Below, piece by piece: positions 1-6,692 of a DNA stretch of 25,470 nt; position 1 is the stretch's first letter; the number at the start of each line of letters is the position of its first letter. The stretch lies in the NCBI GenBank assembly GCA_001579985.1, contig LRSR01001678.1:1-25470 (forward strand), given 5' to 3'. Source of the stretch: Hypsibius dujardini. Its lineage: Eukaryota; Tardigrada; Eutardigrada; Parachela; Hypsibiidae. Under the pieces are notes generated by a model. It ran no database searches, was not told where the DNA came from, and saw only the letters and a program-made list of their open reading frames with translations. Position numbers and translations under genes: made by a program.

Positions 1-12
1 TGCCTGTCTGCC

Positions 13-69
<57 letters not shown>

Positions 70-123
70 GCCTGTGTGTCTGTGTGTCTGTGTGTCTGCC
101 TGTGTGTCTGTGTGTCTGCTTGT

Positions 124-162
<39 letters not shown>

Positions 163-220
163 ACTGCTTGCCTGCCTGCCTGCCTGCCTGCCTGTCTGTC
201 TGTTTGTCTGTCTGCACACT
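1..220. repeat. (TCTG)n/(CCTG)n tetranucleotide microsatellite
   Basis: Nearly uninterrupted TCTG units to about position 70, then mixed TGTG/TCTG, then CCTG units to about 210. It lies in the intron that follows coding exon 2 of the ARL13B-like gene (donor at 265-266 on the minus strand), so it is intronic rather than intergenic. The same four-base motif recurs in an intron of the secreted Gln-rich gene (11460-11570) and in an alpha-catenin intron (16682-16860). Confidence 0.95.
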
Positions 221-266
221 CCTAATTTTGTAGATATTGGTAGATAGATCTAGGGTAAGCACTCAC

Positions 267-1096
267 TTGCTTATTGAGCAGCACCAATAACGGCCTGGAC
301 TGCAGACCCGAGTCGTCACTGGCTATCATCCCCTCCAGCACCTCATTCAACTCATCCCATCGCTCGTTGCCGAGCGGCAATGATCCGTCTGCCACTAGTA
401 CAATCCCATGAGCCTCGGCGTAGTAGTTCTTCCAGATGCCTCGAATCGACTTCCCTCCGCCCAGATCATGCATCACCAGTGGGTGTTTCTTGAAGCGAAC
501 CTCCTCCTTTGAGAAGCCCATCGTCGGTCGAGGATCCGTCGCGTCCGAATAGTCCACGGCAACTCCGGTATTCATGCCGCTTTTGCTGCCCTGTCTACCT
601 CTGCCCATCACCGGATACCGCTGTGTAACCCACTGCATGAAGGACGTCTTACCGGCACCGTCGAGTCCGATGAGCAGCAGACACAAGGGGAACTGCAAAA
701 GGTAGTCATAATTATACTACAGTAATTACGATAGGAGGCGTCAATTGTATTCGATGTGAAAGGTTTCCTTTTCCTTTTTACCGTTTCGCGAGCATAAGTC
801 TGGAGGAGGGGACTCGCAAGGGAAGCACTGTTGATGAAGGCCGACGCGGACGATCCGTCCCCGGCCTTACCGTTTGTACCGTTGCTGCTCTTTCCAGTCG
901 TGCCGTTTCCGTTTTTCTGGCGATGATGATTACTATTAGCGTCCAACGGCTTCTCACCGCCGCCGCCTCCTCCCACAGAAACACGACCGTTTCCCGCGAC
1001 ATGCACGGCTTCGTCATCCGGTGCGGGGACGACTTTTCCGCGGCCGTGCAGGCACGTACACGGCAGGGAACCGCCGAACGACACCGAGTTGCCCAT
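267..1096 (-). CDS. ARL13B: ARL13B-like small GTPase, N-terminal exons only (partial)
   Basis: Two coding exons are seen on the minus strand: 1096-782 and 692-267, joined by an 89-bp phase-0 intron; the second ends at a GTGAGT donor and the rest lies beyond the left edge. Exon 2 carries a P-loop GLDGAGKT, a PTMGFS switch I, DLGGGKSIRGIWKNYYAE (the ARL13 signature, Gly in place of the catalytic Gln of ordinary ARFs) and NKQ of the guanine-base motif, where it splices. ARL13B acts in the ciliary membrane as exchange factor for ARL3 in other animals. Unusual here: the start MGNSVS looks like an N-myristoylation signal followed by Cys13 and Cys15, a Gly/Asn/Ser-rich extension of about 105 residues precedes the G domain, and about 20 extra residues lie between P-loop and switch I. 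The ATG at 1096 is the first after an in-frame TGA. Family call is firm; ARL13A versus B, and C-terminal coiled coil, cannot be seen. Confidence 0.8.
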
Positions 1097-1111
1097 TAAG
1101 TCACACGGCAA

Positions 1112-2530
1112 TCAGGAAAAAGGTCGCTCCGTGCTGTCACACATTTTGTGGTGCGCCATTTTCAGGGTTCCCCTCCCACGGCATTTCACGGCATCATCCC
1201 CTACAAAGCATAGTAACGCATCGGCATTACATAATTTTCGCACCTGTATAGGTTCACACTGTATGTACAGTGCGTTTCTGTACGTTTCTGTAGTAGAGCT
1301 GTAAGCATGTAAAAACCACGAGCCATGGAAACGCAAAGATTCGGAACGTTCTTATTGATTCGCGTGGAACTCCGACAAACCGCTCTTGCGCGTGTCATGC
1401 TTCCTCTCTTGCGTGTCATGCTTCCTCTTATCAGCAAATGTGAAACAGTTATTATTAAGGCCTGATGATGGGCTACGTTGAGCCACAAACATGTAGTAGG
1501 CACATTGGTAGAAGTGGTGCTAGTAATTCGCGAGGAATATGAAATATGTAGTCAGCCGTAATGTAAGAAGAGTCAGAGCTGGGGAACATCCTGCGTCTGG
1601 ACGCCATCTCGGTATGGACACGTACCTATACGATGAGGATGAGCTGTCGCCGTCGTGTGATGATTGATTCTACCGGGAAAAAAATGGCAAATAGAATTAG
1701 CAAGACTAAACCGTTCAACCTGCAAATCAGCAGCTACTGCATAGTTAGCTGCCTATACATATGAACGTCCGGGTGCAGTATGACAATAATAAAGCCAGGT
1801 AGGAGATTATATTCATTCACCACCCCCGAAGATTTGGTGCTGCGATCAGAGACAGATTCTGCGAACATACACGCATCATGTATTAATCTTGCATCTTAAG
1901 AAAAAAAGGCTAGACTGTGAAAGTACATTGCATCTTATCCACTCACTCACTCATTCACCGCATAAGTCAAATGCAGCATAGCGCTCGGCTCCTCTGCGTC
2001 TGGAATGCATCATCATTCATCCCACTGCCCTGGGGGATCACTCGCACCGGTTGTCGCTGTCGCCGTTCTTGTGCAGAGTGAGTGAGTCGCCGGTGTTGTC
2101 GGTGGTGTTATGAGTAAGCGTACAACGGCGCTGCACACCAGGTAGCCGGGGCAAAACAATCGATAAACAATTTCTTCGGGAATGATGTAAACCGTGTGTG
2201 GTTGCGCTATGTTCCCTATCATCACGTGGTATGATATACACGGGAATGCTGGAGCACTGCAACGGGATCTCGCCCACAGGTGCACGAGACTGCCATCATT
2301 CCCCTTTTCATCGCTGAATGGCTCCAAATGCCGGTGCAGGCAGTTGTTACGTTAAGATTACTTACAGTAAGTGACCGTATTACCAACGAGATGCAAGAGC
2401 GGATGCTAATCACTGCTCGTGAGATTTTATGCAACCCGAGCTTGCTCTTATACAGAGCGCGTATCGCACGAATCGAACAAACTGAATAGCAAAAAAAAAA
2501 CGGAAGGTAGACTCGTCATGGAAAAAACTT
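1112..2530. other. Intergenic stretch, no gene recognised
   Basis: About 1.4 kb between the ARL13B-like start and the 3' side of the HP1-like gene. Several reading frames of 70-105 codons exist on both strands but none shows a recognisable domain or convincing splice context. A 21-bp unit containing GTGTCATGCTTCCTCT is tandemly duplicated at about 1384-1428. The part nearest 1096 presumably holds the 5' UTR and promoter of the ARL13B-like gene, but no TATA box or other core element stands out. Confidence 0.5.
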
Positions 2531-2786
2531 CAAAAATTAGCGCTTTTCAAACGTTTCAAAAGACAAAAAAATAGTCAGCAACCGCTTATTTATAACAAAA
2601 GTTGTATTGAGCAGAGGAAACAAAGAATATACAGTAAAGTCAGAACTAGGCAAAAGTCATTGTGCAAAAAATGACGCTTTTCAAACGTCGAAAGACAAAA
2701 CAAATGACAACATACCGCTTATTTAAAACACTTGCATTGAATAGAGGAAACAAGGAAGTCAACACTAGGCGCAAAATCAATGGGCA
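2531..2786. repeat. Diverged direct tandem duplication, about 125 bp per copy
   Basis: Copy one (about 2531-2662) and copy two (about 2665-2786) share in order CGCTTTTCAAACGT, AAGACAAAA, CCGCTTATTTA, AGAGGAAACAA and CTAGGC, with small indels. The second copy abuts the stop codon of the HP1-like gene at 2812, so on the minus strand the pair lies in its 3' UTR or immediate downstream region. Confidence 0.85.
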
Positions 2787-2811
2787 CTGCACTGTCCAGG
2801 GCGGAATCGTT

Positions 2812-4989
2812 TCACACACCTGCCGAGCGGGAAGGATGAGACGATTTATGGCCAAACTCGGTGGGAACTGAAGGGCCCATTTTGTCGACAAAGTACTTGA
2901 CGACATCATTCAAATAATGCCGCTCCATGTAGGACTCCTCCACGTGACTCGCGTTGGGACGGTCCGTGAACTTGACCACGTACCCGCGGTAGCCGTTCTT
3001 GCCAGAACCGCGTCCGATGATCTTCTCGACGGTCAGCCGCGTAGGATCCACTGACTCGGTCGCACGGTTGCTCGTGGTCAAGAGGGGAGATGGCGTGGGC
3101 ATGACGGGTTGGTCTCCAGCAACTGACGGAGGTGATTCAAGGGGCTTCAGTCCAGCCGCAAGGGCGTTGTCTCTCTGCGCCGCACTGTTCAGTCTGGGAT
3201 CAACCGCCACGGTTGAACGTTCAACTTGACAGGTCTTAATCCGCTTGGTGATGGCGATTTGTCGGGCATTTTCAGCGTCCAGCTCTGCCCGTCTCTTTCG
3301 CTCGTTCTCTGTCCGTTCAATCTTCCCCTGCTCCTTCAGTTGCGCTGCCTTCTTTTCTTCTTCAAATCGTTTCTGTTCCTCCAGCTGTTTCTGCTTCTCC
3401 GTTCGTCTCTGCTCCGCTAATCGGTTCTGCTCTTCCAGTCGTTTCTTCTCCTCCAGTCGTTTCTGCTCCTCAATTCGTTTCTGCTCCTCCAATCGTTTTT
3501 GCTCCTCAACTCGCTTCTGCTCTTCCAATCGTTTCTGATTCTTAATTCGTTTTCGCTCTTCCATTCGTTTTCGTTCTTCCAGTCGTTTCTGCTCCTCCAA
3601 TCGTTCCTGCTCCTCCAATCGTTTCTGCTTTTCAATACGTTTTCTTGCTCGCCGCTTCACTCGCTTCCGGTCCTCCTCCGCCTGCTTTTCGTTCATTTTA
3701 TCGATATACCGCACCTTATACCTTTCCAACTTTTTATCTCTTGCTGTGAAATAATAAAAACCAGAGTATTAGATTGATACCTCCCCGCACTAGTGAGGTT
3801 AATCCTGGATCAAATAAATATAATTTTTTTCTTCCAGGCCAGGTATTTTTTACTCCCATTCTAGCTAATTAGTTGAAAATACAAAAAAATCTCCAGCTAA
3901 ACGATTTTAAGTCGGCCTCAAAGCGAAACAGGATTGCCATCAAACAAAGCCTCATTAGATTAGTTTGGTGGGATCAATGATTACTGGTTAAATGAACCAT
4001 TTTTACATAAAGTTGCCCAATGCAGTGGTGATTCTTCAAAAGGCTTTACACGTGTAGCTGATTGATTGTTCTGCTGCTCTGAAGATGCCATCCTGTGGCC
4101 CATTCCAGGGTACGGAAGTTCAAGTGGCCCATTCCAGGGCTCTTCCCTCATACCCGTACGTATGAGGGAAGAGCCCTGGAATGGGCCACTTGAACTTCCG
4201 TACCCTGGAATGGGCTGTTCCTTGGCTGGTCTCCGTATCGGTCAATCAATCCATCGAGCATGCACCCGATCGATTGATTGAACATTCCAAACAAGTCACA
4301 AACGCACCTTTTTTAGCTTCGTTGTACTTCTTATGTCGCTCCGGGCGTATCCTCCAATACTCCGCCAGCTTATCTTCGCAAGCCATGTCGTCGTCAAAAC
4401 TCCAGGAATCATGTTTCTGTTGAGCAGCAAGCAAGGCCTGATTTTATTGTTGAAAATAAGTGCAGGAAACAACACTCGTGACATGAACTCCCATTACCGA
4501 AGAAAATCCCTTCCAGTGAATACGAAATTTCCAGAAACCGTCCTCATCCGAACTGTCACTCAGGATTTTATCGACCTGAAAAAGGAAAACGAGATCGTAA
4601 ACTTCCATCATCCAACAATCATGCAACCAAGCGCCAGATGTCAACCGAAATTATACAATGATGAGTCACATAAGTCTCAATCAAGTAATCTACCTATGAC
4701 ACGAAGGAGAATATCGATCCGTTTCTATCTCAATCAATCCATGAATCAAGCGATCACTTACTACTCTGCCTGAGCATCAACACCAAGTTATGCTCACCTC
4801 GAACTCTTTATTGGGGTCGTTGTCGGAGCTATCGCGCTCCTCCACGTCCTGGTCAGAGTCATCTTCCTCCTCAGAGCTGTCAGTTTCCAGAGGATTGGAA
4901 CGAGTCTTCGTCTTCTCGGGCGCATCTTTCGAAAAGCGAGATATCTTGTGCTTGCTGAGACTGAGTGCCTTTCCGTTGGAGGGCATCAT
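2812..4989 (-). CDS. HP1-like protein: chromodomain, long charged helix, chromo-shadow-like domain
   Basis: Four minus-strand exons: 4989-4798, 4575-4498, 4416-4308 and 3743-2812, with phases 0, 0 and 1 and good GT/AG sites; predicted 436 residues. Residues 1-61 are Ser/Asp/Glu-rich. Residues 62-111 form a chromodomain ending KGFSSKHDSWSFDDDMACED, which aligns without gaps to HP1; the methyl-lysine cage positions are F63, W85 and F88. Residues about 137-297 are a Lys/Glu/Arg helix with 16 consecutive hexapeptides of the KRLEEQ type. After a Pro/Ser linker, residues 362-416 (VEKIIGRGSGK ... YLNDVVKYFVDKM) resemble a chromo-shadow domain, the HP1 dimerisation module. The order CD-hinge-CSD is that of HP1, so binding of methylated histone H3 in heterochromatin is the likely role. 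HP1 hinges are normally short and basic, so this one is exceptional. Start: two adjacent ATGs at 4989 and 4986. The shadow domain is divergent and is the least certain part. Confidence 0.85.
3355..3642 (-). repeat. Coding 18-bp minisatellite in the HP1-like gene
   Basis: Sixteen successive 18-bp units encode the hexapeptides of the charged helix (KRLEEQ with L/I/V/M/F/T at position three and Q/R/K/E at position six). On the plus strand the unit reads like TCGTTTCTGCTCCTCCAA. The units vary at silent and conservative sites, so protein-level selection or old age is likely. The periodicity opens long frames on the opposite strand and in shifted frames, none of which looks real. Confidence 0.9.
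4055..4215. repeat. Perfect hairpin (56-bp arms, 6-nt loop) in a palindromic repeat element
   Basis: Positions 4098-4153 and 4160-4215 are exact reverse complements separated by the six bases CCGTAC. Each arm itself contains CCCATTCCAGGG twice. Immediately left is CTGATTGATTGTTCTGC (from about 4058). The whole lies in intron 3 (4307-3744) of the HP1-like gene. A relative at about 17725-17885 carries the same two blocks in other arrangement, so this is one copy of a dispersed repeat family rather than a chance palindrome. Confidence 0.95.
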
Positions 4990-5118
4990 TGAAAACGACG
5001 GAAAAGATTAACTGATCGACAAATGAACCAAACGAAAGGGATTGAGCAGAAATTTGAAGGGAAAATGCAGTGAAAAGAGCCGAAAGGGAAATAGAAAAAA
5101 TAGAGCGACAACGATATA

Positions 5119-5242
5119 CACACGTGGCAAAAACCTTGCGCTGACCGAATCAAGCACTATAACTCAGGGCTGCTTACAGCAGCTACGCGTCGAACGAGTG
5201 TAATGGTTTAACTCGGTTAGCGTAAGATTTTTGCCACGTGTG
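5119..5242. mobile_element. MITE-like palindromic element, family A copy 1
   Basis: The ends are inverted repeats: CACACGTGGCAAAAA on the left and TTTTTGCCACGTGTG on the right. Inside lie CTTGCGCTGACCGAAT and, inverted, ACTCGGTTAGCGTAAG. The element is 124 bp and has no coding capacity. A second copy with the same internal blocks lies at 13727-13850. It sits just upstream of the HP1-like start codon (4989), so it may be near that promoter. Confidence 0.85.
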
Positions 5243-6040
5243 AATTTGCGCAGCGAAGCAAACAATCAATTTGCACTGCGGGCTTGCAGTTGAACGGGTC
5301 GTTACGATGCAACTCAAGTGGCCAAACTGACACTGTTGCTATAGCGTACGAATGGTAACTTGGTACTAGTATAGTAGTATCGGTTTCGCTCAGTCCGCTG
5401 TATTGCTCACTCATTGAAGTGCGATCTGCCAAAATGAGGAAAAAGTATACTTATAATTGGAATTGAGAGTGGATATGAAGAATATTTTTTCAGTCGAACC
5501 GAACCTCCTTCTCACATTTCTTATGGCCAGAAAATGGCACGTTACGAATATACGCCCGAATTTAATCCCCATGGCCCGACCCGAAACCCAAAACGGTCAG
5601 CGGAGCCCGACAAACCTGAACCGAAATTTTTTATTTTGCCCGAAACTGACTCGAAACCCGAAAAAGATCATTCACCGAAAAACATCTTCTCAACCAGAAA
5701 TTCAGAAATCTTGCGCTTCGGGCCAATTTTACGGAAGAACGTGTTAATGTTACAAAGCAGCAGCTTCTCAAAGGACCGGTCGGTGGAGCTCAGTCTACGG
5801 TCACGGACTGCCACCGCTACCGTTCTCAAGTCAGCTGGCCGGTAGCTGGTGACGTCCCCGGCACTGAAAGTGTTTGGCCTTTAGCCAACGAACAACTCAA
5901 GTTGTCGCAGCCTTTCCTTTTTCCCGCCTGTAAACATGTTATCCGTATTGAGTGACCCGCGTGGGGTATCCTCCTCTAATGTTGTATCGTGAGTCACGCA
6001 TTATTTATGCTGTCCTTGATTTCCGGATTTTGAAGCGAGA
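5243..6040. other. Intergenic, partly degenerate CCCGAA-type repeats
   Basis: No gene is recognised. From about 5560 to 5690 the sequence is rich in CCCGAA, CCCGAC and ACCGAA hexamers, a degenerate simple repeat that also opens a 103-codon frame (5534-5845) with low-complexity Pro/Lys/Glu content. The rest shows nothing that can be supported. Confidence 0.5.
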
Positions 6041-6122
6041 TCGTAAACGAATCGAAGCGAAGCGAATCGAATTGAAGTGTGTTCGTAAACGAATCGAATC
6101 GAAGCGAAGTAAACGAATCGCA
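6041..6122. repeat. Degenerate pentanucleotide repeat (GAATC/GAAGC)
   Basis: Runs of CGAATCGAAGCGAAGCGAAT type, with TCGTAAACGAATCGAA occurring twice. It precedes the inverted-repeat element at 6146. Confidence 0.8.
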
Positions 6123-6145
6123 CCATAACACAGTAGATAATCAGA

Positions 6146-6369
6146 ATGAGGTAAAGTGTGTATTTCGGTTCACCCTCCACTTGGTCGATAAATCAGCTCA
6201 CTCATGGGTTTCTCTTTCATGGCAGGTGCTTGATTGTTTGATTTGCTGTATTATATCCTAGTACACTAGCACTTCTAAAAATCAAACATCTGTCATGAAA
6301 AGAGAAACCCTGAATGAGTCGATTTATCGACCAAGTGGAGGGTGAGCCCAAACACACACTTTACCTCAT
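6146..6369. mobile_element. Long-TIR MITE-like element
   Basis: Bases 6146-6238 match the reverse complement of about 6278-6369 at most positions: ATGAGGTAAAGTGTGT at both ends, then ACCCTCCACTTGGTCGATAA, then GGTTTCTCTTTTCATG. The short unpaired centre (about 40 bp) has no coding potential. The element is 224 bp and lies between the cyclin B 3' end and the HP1-like 5' region. No matching copy was seen elsewhere in the window. Confidence 0.85.
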
Positions 6370-6692
6370 ACACATAAGCACAGCTAACCAAGATCACAAT
6401 GCAGAATCCGAAACAAGAATAAACTCAAGATAAAATCGCATCAGCTCGGTGAGCTTTACAGATGCCATTTCATATGAGGAAACGTATCATCGACTCGAGA
6501 GCAAATCTCCAAAAAGCATTCACACAATCCCGCAATCCCACACAAACACAATCGCATACCCTTTTTCATGCAAATCTCAAAATAAAAACCGACTCACAAA
6601 GGACTCGAGAAAGAGAGAAAGAGAAGGCCAAGATAGATATACAAGGAGAAGACTAGATACAATTTGGTAAATCTGGTCGTCCGACGAGTCAA

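Noticed and set aside
1474-1603. 43-codon minus-strand frame starting MASRRRMFPSS with good start context
   Set aside because: Too short to judge, no domain, and no splice route into the ARL13B-like exon could be shown.
2013-2327. 104-codon minus-strand frame with Thr-rich end
   Set aside because: No domain recognised, poor start context, and neighbouring frames are about equally open.
3226-3777. Plus-strand Ser/Phe/Leu-rich frames opposite the HP1-like helix, and shifted minus-strand SRNDWR frames
   Set aside because: Produced by the 18-bp coding repeat; the KRLEEQ frame alone joins cleanly to the chromodomain exons.
5534-5845. 103-codon plus-strand Pro/Lys/Glu-rich frame
   Set aside because: Made largely of degenerate CCCGAA repeats; no splice partner or conserved motif.
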